In this document: piece by piece, positions 7,287 through 16,072 of the stretch
Numbering within the stretch: the stretch's first letter is position 1
How the letters are laid out: the number at the start of each line of letters is the position of its first letter
Assembly: GCF_030123505.1 (NCBI RefSeq)
Contig: NZ_CP126115.1
Location: forward strand, 2,804,001 to 2,868,000
Direction of reading: 5' to 3'
From: Neobacillus sp. YX16
Lineage (GTDB): Bacteria > Bacillota > Bacilli > Bacillales > Cytobacillaceae
Length of the DNA stretch: 64,000 bases
Translations under genes and position numbers: made by a program
Notes under the pieces: model-generated
Database searches by the model: none
What the model was told of the DNA's origin: nothing
The model's input: the letters and a program-made list of their open reading frames with translations, nothing else

Positions 7287-8735
7287 ATGGAATTAACATT
7301 AGCTCATTGGGTATATCTATTTGTCACTGTATCCGTAATTGTTATCATGCTCTTTAGAAAAGGAATTGTTTTACCTCTCATTATTGGTACCTTTGTAATA
7401 GCAGCAGTGTATAAAGGGAGTTTTATAGCAGGGTTTCAAGCAGTCTTTAACGCAAACCTCGTTGCAGCTAAGGAGCTATTCAGTATTTTCCTAATTATTT
7501 CGATTATGATAGGTCTCCTTAATTCTTTGAAGGATCTAGGTGCAGATAAAAAGATGGTCGTACCTATTCAAAAAATAATGGTAAACGGACATGTCTCTTA
7601 TCTCGTTTTAATGGTCACGACCTATGTGATTTCCCTCTTCTTCTGGCCAACGCCAGCGGTTCCACTGATTTGTGCTTTGTTAGTACCTGCTGCAGTAAGT
7701 GCGGGTTTACCAGTGATGACATCAGCCATGGTTATTTGTATCGCAGGTCAGGGAATGGCACTTTCATCCGACTATATTATGCAAGTTGCGCCAATGCTTA
7801 GTGCAAAAGCGGCAGGAATTGATAAAGCTTTAGTTTCAGACAAAGCATTCATTCTTTCTCTCATTACCGGAATAAGTTCTCTAGCGATTGTCTATGTCAC
7901 GCATCGAAAAGCGATTACGAAAAGATCTGGATCTGCTACTGAAGTGAATAAAGAAGCAAAAGCATTCTTTGAAGTAAACCAGGAGCTTGCTGCTACTGTA
8001 GATGAAAGTGCTAAAATACTCCAGATAAAAGAAAAATGGGGTAAAATATTTGCAATCATTGTACCTTTAGCGATGTTGGCTGTTATGATCTTTATGTTCC
8101 AGACCAAACTTGGTAATGGAGCGGGATTTGAGGGAGGAGACGGTGCAGCATTTATTGGCGGGGTTGCAACCATCCTATTAGTATTGGCCACAATTGCTTT
8201 CAACCGTATGCATGCACTCGAAAAAATAAGCGAGCATCTTACCGAAGGTTTTGTTTTTGCATTTCGTGCAATGGCACCAGTGATTCCCATTGCAGGATAC
8301 TTCTTTATGGGTAGTGGAGATTTTTCAGCGTCTATCCTTTCCTTAGGTGAAGAGGCAGCAAAACCAGCATTTCTATTTGATTTAATTCAAGCAGGACAAA
8401 ACTATATACCGCAAAGTCCTTCTATTGCAGCGTTTAGTATATTGATCATAGGGATTATTACAGGATTAGATGGTTCCGGTTTTGCTGGGCTTCCTTTAAC
8501 CGGCGCTTTATCTGGTGCGATAGCCCCTGGAAGTAACATCGATGCTGGAACATTGGCAGCTATTGGACAAATGGGTGCGGTATGGAGCGGTGGAGGCACA
8601 CTTATTGCCTGGTCATCTCTCGTAGCAGTAGCCGGCTTCCTTCAGGTCTCACCATTAGAACTAGCCAGGAAAAACTTCTTCCCAGTAATTACAGGACTAA
8701 TCATAGCAACTATTTTAGCCGTAATAATTTGGTAG
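7287..8735 (+). CDS. Large multi-pass permease, ion-transporter type (substrate unknown)
   Basis: A 482-residue protein made of about 11-12 hydrophobic segments with a charged cytoplasmic loop near residues 205-245 (SATEVNKEAKAFFEVNQEL). The layout, two similar halves each with a glycine/proline-rich hairpin (WPTPAVPLICALLVPAAV and the GLDGSGFAGLPLTGAL region), resembles the ion-transporter superfamily of carboxylate and drug:H+ carriers. The start at 7287 has the site ggagggg; an ATG 24 bases earlier has none. Its regulatory region carries operators and a cre box, so it probably imports the substrate of the 5-21 kb pathway (inference). Confidence 0.65.
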   Translation: MELTLAHWVYLFVTVSVIVIMLFRKGIVLPLIIGTFVIAAVYKGSFIAGFQAVFNANLVAAKELFSIFLIISIMIGLLNSLKDLGADKKMVVPIQKIMVNGHVSYLVLMVTTYVISLFFWPTPAVPLICALLVPAAVSAGLPVMTSAMVICIAGQGMALSSDYIMQVAPMLSAKAAGIDKALVSDKAFILSLITGISSLAIVYVTHRKAITKRSGSATEVNKEAKAFFEVNQELAATVDESAKILQIKEKWGKIFAIIVPLAMLAVMIFMFQTKLGNGAGFEGGDGAAFIGGVATILLVLATIAFNRMHALEKISEHLTEGFVFAFRAMAPVIPIAGYFFMGSGDFSASILSLGEEAAKPAFLFDLIQAGQNYIPQSPSIAAFSILIIGIITGLDGSGFAGLPLTGALSGAIAPGSNIDAGTLAAIGQMGAVWSGGGTLIAWSSLVAVAGFLQVSPLELARKNFFPVITGLIIATILAVIIW

Positions 8736-8905
8736 ACTGATAGTGTTTTGACCGATCTCTTAGATAAGGGAAGGTTTGTGATTAAATACCGGGCTATTTC
8801 AAAAGTCAGATAGAAACTGATTTTTGGAATAGCTTTATTATTTTAGTTGAAGTTAGGGGTTTTGGAAAGACGGAATACATAGGATGGTAAAAAGAAAGGG
8901 GAAAA

Positions 8906-9595
8906 ATGATGGGACAGAAAAGGATTGGTTTAGTGGGTATTGGTAAACTCGGCACGGCGATGCTGACTCACTGGGATAAAAAAGGAATAACAATAGGGAT
9001 ATACCACCCCATGGAAACAAAAGCAGAACAACTTGTTCCATATTTTCAACATGTTTATATACTAAAGGAAAGCGAATTAAAGGAATTAGATATCCTTATT
9101 CTAGCATTACCAGCAATGGAGGTTATCCCATTTATCTCAAGTCTATCGATTCAAAGCAATTCCGAGAAGTCACCTGATATTATCAATATGGCAACTAACC
9201 TTCCTACAAACGAGATTATAGCTAAGTTTCCATCATTCAATGTTTATGGAGTAAAGTATATGGGGCATGGAAAAGACCTACTAGAACATGGAAATGGCTT
9301 GTTTATTTCAGAGGCTGCTTTATCAAAAAACATAGAAGAACTTTTTCAGTATCTTGGAAAGGTAAGAATAGATAGTGAAAATTGTTTAACAGAGGTAAAC
9401 AAATTAGCCACTTATTTCGCATTAAAAACAGCCATAAATTTAGAGGAAGAATTTTCCAAAAGAGGTTTATCGCCAGAATATCTCAACAGAGCTTTAACAT
9501 CCCTTGCACCTGAGGTAATCCGTTCTTATAGTAACGGGACCCTTGGTCACTTTGCAAAGGAAATTATAAAAGAAATCCAGTCAGAAGAAGATTAA
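8906..9595 (+). CDS. NAD(P)-binding reductase, pyrroline-5-carboxylate reductase-like
   Basis: A 229-residue protein with an N-terminal Rossmann motif (RIGLVGIGKLGTAML) and a layout like ProC or related imine/ketopantoate reductases: DILILALPAMEVIPF at the end of the NAD domain, then a helical C-terminal part. I do not see the full ProC proline-binding signature, so a different imine or keto acid may be the substrate. The start is either of two adjacent ATGs (8906 or 8909) after aaagggg. It follows the permease on the same strand and ends at a terminator shared with the convergent second permease. Confidence 0.6.
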   Translation: MMGQKRIGLVGIGKLGTAMLTHWDKKGITIGIYHPMETKAEQLVPYFQHVYILKESELKELDILILALPAMEVIPFISSLSIQSNSEKSPDIINMATNLPTNEIIAKFPSFNVYGVKYMGHGKDLLEHGNGLFISEAALSKNIEELFQYLGKVRIDSENCLTEVNKLATYFALKTAINLEEEFSKRGLSPEYLNRALTSLAPEVIRSYSNGTLGHFAKEIIKEIQSEED

Positions 9596-9604
9596 ATGAA
9601 TTCA

Positions 9605-9643
9605 AAAAAACCAGGTGCTGCATTCTTAGCTCCTGGTTTTTTG
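9605..9643. terminator. Bidirectional terminator
   Basis: A 15-bp stem with one mismatch (around aaaaaaccagg) sits between two convergent genes, flanked by A and T runs. Confidence 0.8.
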
Positions 9644-9657
9644 ATTGTATTAATTCC

Positions 9658-11046
9658 TTATAAGCCAGTAAAAACTTGCAAGAGAATCAAGTAAAGCATA
9701 ACAATGATGATATAAGATGAGGTAAAGGCAATATTCCAATTTGATACTTTATAAGAGGTATCTTTTACTAGATTCGACATAAGGCCTAATGTCGCGTTAT
9801 AAGGACCTACTAAGAAGGAAGCGACCGCACCAGCCAACATGGCCACTGTTAGAATGTGTGGATTAAGTCCAAGAGCAGATATGTCCAAGCCTCCTGTCAT
9901 TAGTGCCAGGGAAACGGCAGGATGAAGACCTAAAAAGGCAAAAGCTAAAGGTACCAAGGGAAGTAAAATCATAAAGATTTCCACACCAGCCACGTCAATA
10001 AACGTCAAAATCCAATCATTCAACCATTCATTAGTATGGGAGATCGTGATTGTCGAGATAAAAAAACCAGCCGATAGAAAAATAAAAAATTGATCCTTCA
10101 TACTGATTGAAAAGGAATGAAAATGCTTCAGTAATTGACTGCCAAATTCTGTTCCTTTTTTTAGGAATAGGGACCAAACCAATGCAAATGGAATCACAAG
10201 GAAAGAGACAAGAATTAAAAACGAATAGTGAAACAGTGATTCAGCAATAGATATGGCAATAACAAAAATAAGAATGGCTAAGAAAATTTGCAGTATCCTG
10301 ATAGGAGAGTTCACTTGACCCTGTTCAATCGTTGCCGCTGTTTCATGAGCAGATGATACGTCTTGAACAGAAGTATGCATCTTTTTAGCTCTCCGGGCTC
10401 CAATAAACCAATCCATCCCCAAGCCTAGTATGCTAAGTGGAATCACATAGGGTAAAATGGAGATCCAGCGTACTTCGGTTACAGAGATAACAATACCTAC
10501 GATAGGGGTGACCGGTGCCCACAGCAACGGCATGGCAAAACCTCTAGTAATCGCTCTACTCATGAACCGTTCTTTATTCTCGACTGAAAACATGTTCAAT
10601 GATGGACGTATCGAATAATAGGTCATTGGCAAAGTAGCGAGATTCATAAAAATGCTAAAAAAATAGGAAATACCAGAGGTTATGATATATAGCTGTCCAG
10701 AATTGTTTACCTTTTTTTGAATAATCGTTTGGATACCGCCGCTATATCCACCTAATTTAATGGGGATTCCTAATATAGGGACTAAGGTAAATAAAGTAAT
10801 CAAGTCAAGCATGGGTCCAAATGATAATATGTACTGATACCATTGTGCTTCCGCTTTCCATAGCAGCGCGATCCCTAAGAGCAGGAATGCGCCTCCTAAT
10901 ATCTGAACGGAGCGCTTTGCAAGAAAAAACGTACAAAATACAATAATAAAACATAGAATTGATAGCAGGACACTAAAATCTAGTTGAGGCAGCAAAATAG
11001 ATAATAAATACATGAAAATAACAAATAAAAATATGAATCTTAACAT
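9658..11046 (-). CDS. Second large permease (substrate unknown)
   Basis: A 462-residue, very hydrophobic protein with about 12 membrane segments and a polar loop near residues 218-245 (RRAKKMHTSVQDVSSAHETAA). GIPIKLGGYSGGIQTII near residue 94 and a C-terminal GPYNATLGLMSNLV stretch suggest a solute carrier of the ion-transporter or YeeO/DcuC-like kind, but the family is not certain. It is not a close copy of the permease at 7287. Two operators (11104 and 11167) lie 58-135 bases upstream on its promoter side, so it belongs to the same regulon. Confidence 0.6.
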   Translation of the reverse strand: MLRFIFLFVIFMYLLSILLPQLDFSVLLSILCFIIVFCTFFLAKRSVQILGGAFLLLGIALLWKAEAQWYQYILSFGPMLDLITLFTLVPILGIPIKLGGYSGGIQTIIQKKVNNSGQLYIITSGISYFFSIFMNLATLPMTYYSIRPSLNMFSVENKERFMSRAITRGFAMPLLWAPVTPIVGIVISVTEVRWISILPYVIPLSILGLGMDWFIGARRAKKMHTSVQDVSSAHETAATIEQGQVNSPIRILQIFLAILIFVIAISIAESLFHYSFLILVSFLVIPFALVWSLFLKKGTEFGSQLLKHFHSFSISMKDQFFIFLSAGFFISTITISHTNEWLNDWILTFIDVAGVEIFMILLPLVPLAFAFLGLHPAVSLALMTGGLDISALGLNPHILTVAMLAGAVASFLVGPYNATLGLMSNLVKDTSYKVSNWNIAFTSSYIIIVMLYLILLQVFTGL

Positions 11047-11103
11047 AGCAACACCCTGCTTTTTAGTATTTGGTAAATTTCCTAAACTGGTAATCTATAT
11101 TAT

Positions 11104-11117
11104 TTTGGTATACCAAA
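11104..11117. promoter_or_regulatory. TTTGGTATACCAAA operator
   Basis: A perfect 14-bp palindrome 58 bases before the start of the minus-strand permease. Confidence 0.65.
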
Positions 11118-11162
11118 CCAAGGATTTGTTCACCTTTTATACATATTATACACTATTTTATT

Positions 11163-11181
11163 GGTATTTGGTATACAATTT
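11163..11181. promoter_or_regulatory. GGTATTTGGTATACAA operator
   Basis: The 16-base string GGTATTTGGTATACAA recurs exactly, on the other strand, at 11905-11920, before another regulon gene. Confidence 0.65.
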
Positions 11182-11253
11182 AGTTGTAATTTCTTCAATA
11201 TCATAATACAATAAGGGTAAGCAATAACATGATGATTAATAGGGGGAATAGGG

Positions 11254-11340
11254 ATGTTTAATTTTCTTTTTGGATCAAAGAAGGCTCTGGAAAAAGCTGA
11301 AAAGAAGTTAGCGCGTTTAAGAAAAACATTAAATTTTTAA
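11254..11340 (+). CDS. 28-residue basic helical peptide
   Basis: A 28-codon frame (MFNFLFGSKKALEKAEK..., ending KTLNF) follows the ribosome site agggggaata and is itself followed by a terminator, which makes it likely to be expressed. The composition suggests one amphipathic helix rich in lysine. No family is recognised. Confidence 0.45.
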   Translation: MFNFLFGSKKALEKAEKKLARLRKTLNF

Positions 11341-11366
11341 ACTTCCTTCCAATAATAATAGATATA

Positions 11367-11390
11367 ACCGTCACATAGTGGCGGTTTTTT
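11367..11390 (+). terminator. Terminator after the 28-residue peptide gene
   Basis: Stem accgtcac/gtggcggt with a 3-base loop (one G-T pair), then a run of six T. Confidence 0.75.
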
Positions 11391-11478
11391 ATCGTTCTCA
11401 AAAATTTATCAAAAAAGAAACCGGAGATGAGATGGTTCTGCTCCGGTTTTTACAAGAAAAGTTTATTATTCTATTATC

Positions 11479-11814
11479 TTATATTGCTACTTCAGTTGAT
11501 TTCACCAGCTTGGAATGAATGGAATCTTCACTATTTCCAGATGCTTTTACAATTTCATTCAATTCTTCGCGTGCTGCTCCAATCGTTTCAAATCTTTCGA
11601 AAAACTTAACAGCAATGTGGTTTACATATTCTTTTCCTTCAAATTCTTCATATAATTGGATCTTAATATTTTCATCGATTACTTTTGCAATCGTATATTT
11701 TGCTTTTAATTTATCAAAAAAATAAAAGTTATAGGTCTCAACAGTCTCTAGTCCTTCATTATCAAGAATGGTTTGAAAAGTTTCTTTATTTGTTAGTACA
11801 ATATAGTTCCCCAT
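11479..11814 (-). CDS. Conserved protein of unknown function in the operator regulon
   Basis: A 111-residue soluble protein (MGNYIVLTNKETFQTIL...) of alternating strands and helices: YNFYFFDKLKAKYTIAKV near residue 30, then a helical half with FFERFETIGAAREELNEIV. The shape is that of a small alpha/beta-barrel dimer, which is a guess. The start at 11814 has gggag eight bases before it; a GTG three codons upstream overlaps that site. An operator lies 91 bases upstream on its strand, so it is co-regulated with the permeases and the oxygenase-like gene. I do not recognise it. Confidence 0.6.
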   Translation of the reverse strand: MGNYIVLTNKETFQTILDNEGLETVETYNFYFFDKLKAKYTIAKVIDENIKIQLYEEFEGKEYVNHIAVKFFERFETIGAAREELNEIVKASGNSEDSIHSKLVKSTEVAI

Positions 11815-11904
11815 TATAAACACTCCCTATAAATTATTTTTTCTTCTTAATAGAAATAGTTCCTAAAAAGTATGTATGTAATGACCACCCCTCACAATGA
11901 TATT

Positions 11905-11920
11905 TTGTATACCAAATACC
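11905..11920. promoter_or_regulatory. TTGTATACCAAATACC operator
   Basis: Reverse complement of the 16-base string at 11163; it lies upstream of the minus-strand 111-residue protein gene. Confidence 0.65.
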
Positions 11921-12073
11921 TTATCAGTAGTTTATCTTAAGTTATCAAAATGTTCAATGGTATATTCTAATTTTTTAAAAAATTGTAAAAACTTCTTTTC
12001 ATCTTACGTAGAATGATTGTATAATTCTAAAAAAGCATCAAATTCTTTGTTCTATACTGAAAGGGGATATTTT

Positions 12074-12403
12074 ATGCCAAAAGTAATTCTTCATGTGGAT
12101 GGAACTGTAGTTGAACAGCAAGTAAAGGATAATGCGAATCTAGTAGTTTTAGCAGGTATCCGACAATTTCCTCAATTAAAGTATGGTTGTGGAATGGGTA
12201 GATGCACCAAATGCACATGCCGTGTGATCAGTGGTGGAGAATCCATTGCACCGCCAAATTGGAAAGAAATAAAAATGTTAGGTGACAAGGTGGAGGAAGG
12301 ATATCGCTTAACCTGCCAATTAACGATCGAAAAGGATATCGAAATTTCTCAAGAAAACATCTCCATTCAACCGCCAAAGAAGCAATCTGCTACACTGCGA
12401 TAG
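12074..12403 (+). CDS. 2Fe-2S ferredoxin (first copy)
   Basis: A 109-residue plant-type 2Fe-2S ferredoxin. The cluster ligands are visible as C-x4-C-x2-C in GCGMGRCTKC and a fourth cysteine in YRLTCQL. The start ATG follows the ribosome site aaagggg; an upstream in-frame ATG at 12017 has none. Such ferredoxins pass single electrons to oxygenases and other redox enzymes. A second one is at 18860; both lie close to the di-iron-like enzyme at 13472, which makes them plausible electron donors for it (inference). Confidence 0.9.
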   Translation: MPKVILHVDGTVVEQQVKDNANLVVLAGIRQFPQLKYGCGMGRCTKCTCRVISGGESIAPPNWKEIKMLGDKVEEGYRLTCQLTIEKDIEISQENISIQPPKKQSATLR

Positions 12404-12424
12404 TAGATTTTTTTAAAAGTATCG

Positions 12425-12439
12425 TTGGTATACAAAAAA
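12425..12439. promoter_or_regulatory. TTGGTATACAAAAAA operator
   Basis: Regulon motif between the ferredoxin and the creatininase-family gene, 34 bases before the latter's start. Confidence 0.6.
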
Positions 12440-12472
12440 CCGAAATGATTCGGATAGAGGGAGGGGATTTTA

Positions 12473-13243
12473 TTGGATTGTTATAATCTAACAAAAATGA
12501 CGTGGAAGGAAGTAGAAGAGTCGTTAAAGACGGTTACGTTTGCTATCATTCCAATTGGAGCCCATGAACAACATGGACCACATATGGCAGAAAGCTGTGA
12601 CGCTGTATTGGCGGAAAAGATGGCAGAAAAACTAGGCCAAAAAATGTATCCTCATGCATGGGTTACTCCGACCGTTAATATGGGGGTCTCACCACACCAT
12701 ATGAACTTTCCTGGAACGATTTCACTGCAGCCAGATACATTGATTTCAATCTTAAGGGATATGATTGAATCCCTAAGTCATCATGGAATTAAAAAAATTT
12801 TATTGTTAAATTCACATGGCGGCAACCAATCAACCTTGAATGTTGCATCAATGACTTTGACGAAAGAATTGAATGTTGACATTTATTATGCGAAAACCAC
12901 AGCCTCAGCTAAACAAACAATTGGTGAATATATCAAATCCCCATTGTTTGGACACAGCTGCGAAAGAGAGGTATCTGAAGCTTTGTATTTAGCTCCAGAG
13001 CTTGTAAGGCTTAATCAACTTGAGAAAGGCGATATACAAGAACTTGGAAGATGGAAGCAGCTTCGACCAGGAAAGGCGATTCAAGGATTTTATTTCTATG
13101 AAGAAATGACCCAAAATGGCTGTATAGGAGATGCGACACAAGCAAGCTTCGAATTGGGACAACAGATTGTAGAAGAAGCATTGGAAAATCTCTCTAAAGA
13201 TCTCTACAGTGTATTAAAAATAAATAAGGATGTTTATAGATAA
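12473..13243 (+). CDS. Creatininase-family amidohydrolase
   Basis: A 256-residue protein with the metal-site motifs of the creatininase fold: GAHEQHGPHMAESCDA near residue 29, NSHGGNQ near residue 118 and GHSCEREVSEA near residue 162. Family members hydrolyse cyclic or linear amides (creatinine, formamides, mycofactocin leader peptide) with two metal ions. The start is TTG, fixed by a strong ribosome site (gagggagggg). It sits between a ferredoxin and a di-iron-like enzyme under its own operator, so it probably opens or trims a nitrogen compound in that pathway (inference). The exact substrate cannot be read from sequence. Confidence 0.85.
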   Translation: MDCYNLTKMTWKEVEESLKTVTFAIIPIGAHEQHGPHMAESCDAVLAEKMAEKLGQKMYPHAWVTPTVNMGVSPHHMNFPGTISLQPDTLISILRDMIESLSHHGIKKILLLNSHGGNQSTLNVASMTLTKELNVDIYYAKTTASAKQTIGEYIKSPLFGHSCEREVSEALYLAPELVRLNQLEKGDIQELGRWKQLRPGKAIQGFYFYEEMTQNGCIGDATQASFELGQQIVEEALENLSKDLYSVLKINKDVYR

Positions 13244-13336
13244 ACAGGCTTTCTAACAATTATTTAATTGATACTTTAAAAAATTCTAAAAATTGTATTT
13301 ACAAATAAAAAATAATAGGTTAATATTTTCATTAAG

Positions 13337-13350
13337 GTATACCAAATACA
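13337..13350. promoter_or_regulatory. GGTATACCAAATAC operator
   Basis: First of two regulon motifs before the TenA/PqqC-like gene. Confidence 0.6.
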
Positions 13351-13403
13351 ATTAATCAAAATACATAGAGAGTAAGCACTTACATTCTCTAATTTTTTAC
13401 AAG

Positions 13404-13423
13404 TATTTTGGTATACAAAATAT
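13404..13423. promoter_or_regulatory. TATTTTGGTATACAAAATAT operator
   Basis: Near-perfect palindrome (ATTTTGGTATACAAAAT) 49 bases before the start of the TenA/PqqC-like gene. Confidence 0.65.
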
Positions 13424-13471
13424 CAAATACAAAAAACGGCAACGAATGCCCAGGAAACAGGAGGAGTTAAA

Positions 13472-14203
13472 ATGACAGAATTATTATCAAAAGACGAATT
13501 CCGTAAAGAACTAGAAGAAGCAATTAAAGGTAATCATAGCCAGAAGGCTCCATTTACAGTCGCTTGGGCTGAAGGAAAACTAGAAAGAAAGCACTTTGCA
13601 AGATGGGCAGAAAATCATTATCACTATGTAGGACCTTTCGCGGACTACCTATCATACATCTATCACAATACTCCATCCGATCCAAAATTTGCAGCTGCTA
13701 AAGACTTCACATTACAAAACATGTATGAAGAGGAAATTGCAGCAGATCGTCATACTGATTTATTAATTCGTTTTGCAGAAGCGTGCGGTACAACTGCTGA
13801 ACGAATCATTAACCCAGAAAATATGGCGCCGACAACTTTAGGTCTTCAAAGCTGGTGCTTCGCAGTAGCAGCACGTGAAAACTTTGTTGTTGCAACAGCT
13901 GCACTTGTAGTTGGTTTAGAATCACAAGTACCTGATATCTATAGAAAACAAACACCAGCATTACGTGCTCAATATGGATTTACGGATGAGGAAATTGAAT
14001 TCTTCGACCTACACATTGTTTCAGATGAAATTCATGGTGAACGTGGATATAAGATTGTTCTTGACCACGCTGATACTCCAGAATTACAGCAACGTTGTCT
14101 TGAAATTGTAAGAGTAGGTGCTAAAATGCGCCGTATGTACATGGATGGTTTATGGAGAGAGTATCTTGAGCAAGACTTAGGGTCTTTAGTTCAAACCAAC
14201 TAA
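13472..14203 (+). CDS. TenA/PqqC-like haem-oxygenase-fold protein, putative di-iron oxidase
   Basis: A 243-residue all-helical protein of the TenA/PqqC (haem-oxygenase-like) superfamily. Potential metal ligands sit where di-iron members of this fold have them: Glu87 and His94 (E-x6-H in MYEEEIAADRH), Glu150 (VGLESQ), and His181, Asp185 and His188 (DLHIVSDEIH). Known relatives oxidise amines, fatty acids or their own side chains with O2. The thiaminase cysteine pattern of TenA is not evident, arguing against a thiamine role. Strong ribosome site (caggagg). It is preceded by two operators and followed by a terminator, with two ferredoxins, an amidohydrolase and an aldehyde dehydrogenase around it. 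Confidence 0.75.
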   Translation: MTELLSKDEFRKELEEAIKGNHSQKAPFTVAWAEGKLERKHFARWAENHYHYVGPFADYLSYIYHNTPSDPKFAAAKDFTLQNMYEEEIAADRHTDLLIRFAEACGTTAERIINPENMAPTTLGLQSWCFAVAARENFVVATAALVVGLESQVPDIYRKQTPALRAQYGFTDEEIEFFDLHIVSDEIHGERGYKIVLDHADTPELQQRCLEIVRVGAKMRRMYMDGLWREYLEQDLGSLVQTN

Positions 14204-14271
14204 AATACTTAGTTTCATACAAATAGATGGAATTCCTTGGGATAACACCCATTGATAGAATCTATCTTTCC

Positions 14272-14325
14272 TGGCCGTCATATTAATCTTGAAAAATCGA
14301 GGTTCTAAATGACGGCCATTTTCTA
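14272..14325 (+). terminator. Terminator after the TenA/PqqC-like gene
   Basis: A 9-bp stem (tggccgtca/tgacggcca) with a long loop, then attttct. Confidence 0.6.
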
Positions 14326-14363
14326 TTAAAAATGCTGTATTCGCATAGATTGATGTTTAATAA

Positions 14364-14525
14364 AGGGTCTTGAGGACAAATCACACGGCCAGTTAGAAGC
14401 ATTAGTCGTTAATCCAGGGTCTTGAGGACAAATCACACGAACCGTCAGAGGGATAGTCCTTAATCCAAGGCCTTGAAGACTAATCGCACGACCCTCAGAA
14501 GGATTAGTCCTTAATCTAGGATTTT
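14364..14525. repeat. Three diverged tandem repeats of about 51-52 bp
   Basis: Units begin near 14365 (gggtcttgaggacaaatcac), 14417 and 14468, and a fourth starts to appear at 14519. The copies share cttgaggacaaatcacacg and a tail like ggattagtccttaatcc. No gene is seen in this 378-bp gap. The units have no unique spacers, so this is not a CRISPR array. Confidence 0.75.
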
Positions 14526-14581
14526 GTACAAAAACAACAAAGTTTAATAAAAAAGCCATTAAAAAAGAAAAAGGTGATCGT

Positions 14582-16045
14582 TTGTTAACAACAAAAGTGA
14601 AAACGTTCAATAACTATATAAATGGTGAATGGCAGGCATCAGTCAGCCAAAAACAGTTTGTAAGTGTGAATCCAGCAAATACAGAAGACATTGTCGGAGC
14701 TTTCCAAGCCTCCAATGAGCAAGATGTCCTAGCAGCCATAGAAGCAGCTCAAGCTGCATTTCCAAATTGGGCAAAGACATCCCCATCAAAACGTGCAGCG
14801 ATCTTAAATAAAGCAGCAAGCATTTTGGAAGAAAATGCTGATCAATACGCAGAAGAGTTGACAAGGGAAGAAGGTAAGCATGTTACCGATGCTAAGAATG
14901 AAGTAATTCGGTCAGCACAAACTCTCCGCTTTTATGCCGTTGAAGGACAGACGATAACAGGAGAAACCTATCCAAATGATGATCCAGATATGAAAGTTAT
15001 AACAGAAAGAGAACCACTTGGGGTAATTAGTGTCATTACGCCATGGAATTTTCCGCTTTCCATTCCTGCAAGAAAGATTGCACCTGCATTAATCACAGGT
15101 AATACGGTGGTTTTTAAACCTTCTTCCGATACACCATTAATTGCTTTGCGTCTTGTTGAAGCACTACATCAGGCTGGTATACCTAGAGGTGTCATGAATT
15201 TTGTGACAGGGAAGGCTTCAGAAGTAGGCGATTCTTTGGTTTCCCATCCTGCCATTAAGGCGATTACGTTTACCGGTTCGACTGCTGCGGGGGAAGATAT
15301 CCACAAAAAATCCTCTTTCACCACTCGGACACAAATGGAGCTGGGTGGAAAAAATCCTTTAATCGTCATGGATGATGCAGATATTGAGCTAGCAGCTACT
15401 TTAACGATTAACGGTGCTTTCTCCTTAACTGGGCAGGCGTGTACGGGAACAAGTCGGGTAATCGTATTAAAAAGTGTAAAAGAACAATTTGTCCAAAAAC
15501 TAATTGAAAAAACAAGCGCGTTAAAAATAGGAAATGGCTTTGAAGAAGGCGTGAAAATCGGGCCTCTGGCAAATGAAAAGCAATTGAAAAATGTCCTGAA
15601 GTACATTGAGTATGGGAAAGAAGATGGAGCAGCATTGCTGTTTGGCGGTGAACAACTAACAAAAGGTAAGTATCAACAGGGGTATTATGTTCAGCCGGCA
15701 ATCTTTATCAATGTAAAACCTGATCATCGAATTGCAAAGGAAGAAATCTTCGGTCCTGTAGTGGCGATCTTGGAAGTCGATACATATGAAGAGGCCATTC
15801 AGGTTGCAAATGATGTTGAATATGGTTTGGCGGCTGCGATTGTTACAGATAGTCTGAAAATCGCTTCTAAATTTACAAAAGATATTCAAGCCGGAACCGT
15901 AAAGGTCAATCGAACCACCACTGGTAATTTAATGAATGCTCCATTTGGCGGGCTGAAAAAATCAAGTACATCAACATTCCGCGAATCCGGAAGAGTTGGT
16001 TTGGAATTTTTTACGCAATTAAAGACCGTTTATATCGGATATTAA
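14582..16045 (+). CDS. NAD(P)-dependent aldehyde dehydrogenase
   Basis: A 487-residue ALDH-superfamily enzyme. ITPWNFPLSIPARKIAPAL near residue 152, the FTGSTAAGEDI nucleotide loop, the catalytic glutamate in MELGGKNPLIV and the catalytic cysteine in GQACTGTSR (about residue 287) are all present, as is EEIFGPVVAI. The closest look is to succinate/glutarate or 2-oxoglutarate semialdehyde dehydrogenases. The start is TTG after aaaggtgat. It lies after the di-iron-like enzyme and leads directly into the GlcG/HbpS gene (27-bp gap), so the two form an operon. It probably oxidises an aldehyde made earlier in the same pathway (inference). Confidence 0.9.
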   Translation: MLTTKVKTFNNYINGEWQASVSQKQFVSVNPANTEDIVGAFQASNEQDVLAAIEAAQAAFPNWAKTSPSKRAAILNKAASILEENADQYAEELTREEGKHVTDAKNEVIRSAQTLRFYAVEGQTITGETYPNDDPDMKVITEREPLGVISVITPWNFPLSIPARKIAPALITGNTVVFKPSSDTPLIALRLVEALHQAGIPRGVMNFVTGKASEVGDSLVSHPAIKAITFTGSTAAGEDIHKKSSFTTRTQMELGGKNPLIVMDDADIELAATLTINGAFSLTGQACTGTSRVIVLKSVKEQFVQKLIEKTSALKIGNGFEEGVKIGPLANEKQLKNVLKYIEYGKEDGAALLFGGEQLTKGKYQQGYYVQPAIFINVKPDHRIAKEEIFGPVVAILEVDTYEEAIQVANDVEYGLAAAIVTDSLKIASKFTKDIQAGTVKVNRTTTGNLMNAPFGGLKKSSTSTFRESGRVGLEFFTQLKTVYIGY

Positions 16046-16072
16046 ATTAGAAAGTTTGAGGAGAATAAATAA

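Noticed and set aside
14364..14525. CRISPR array
   Set aside because: Repeats are contiguous and diverged with no unique spacers, and no cas genes are present.
14326..14610. 94-residue minus-strand frame across the tandem repeats
   Set aside because: It is a product of the 51-52-bp repeats (arrays like RTNPSEGR and RTIPLTVR), lacks a ribosome site and overlaps the aldehyde dehydrogenase start.
15174..15190. GGTATACC motif inside the aldehyde dehydrogenase gene
   Set aside because: It lies in coding sequence (GIPRG codons) far from any start, so chance occurrence is more likely than an operator.
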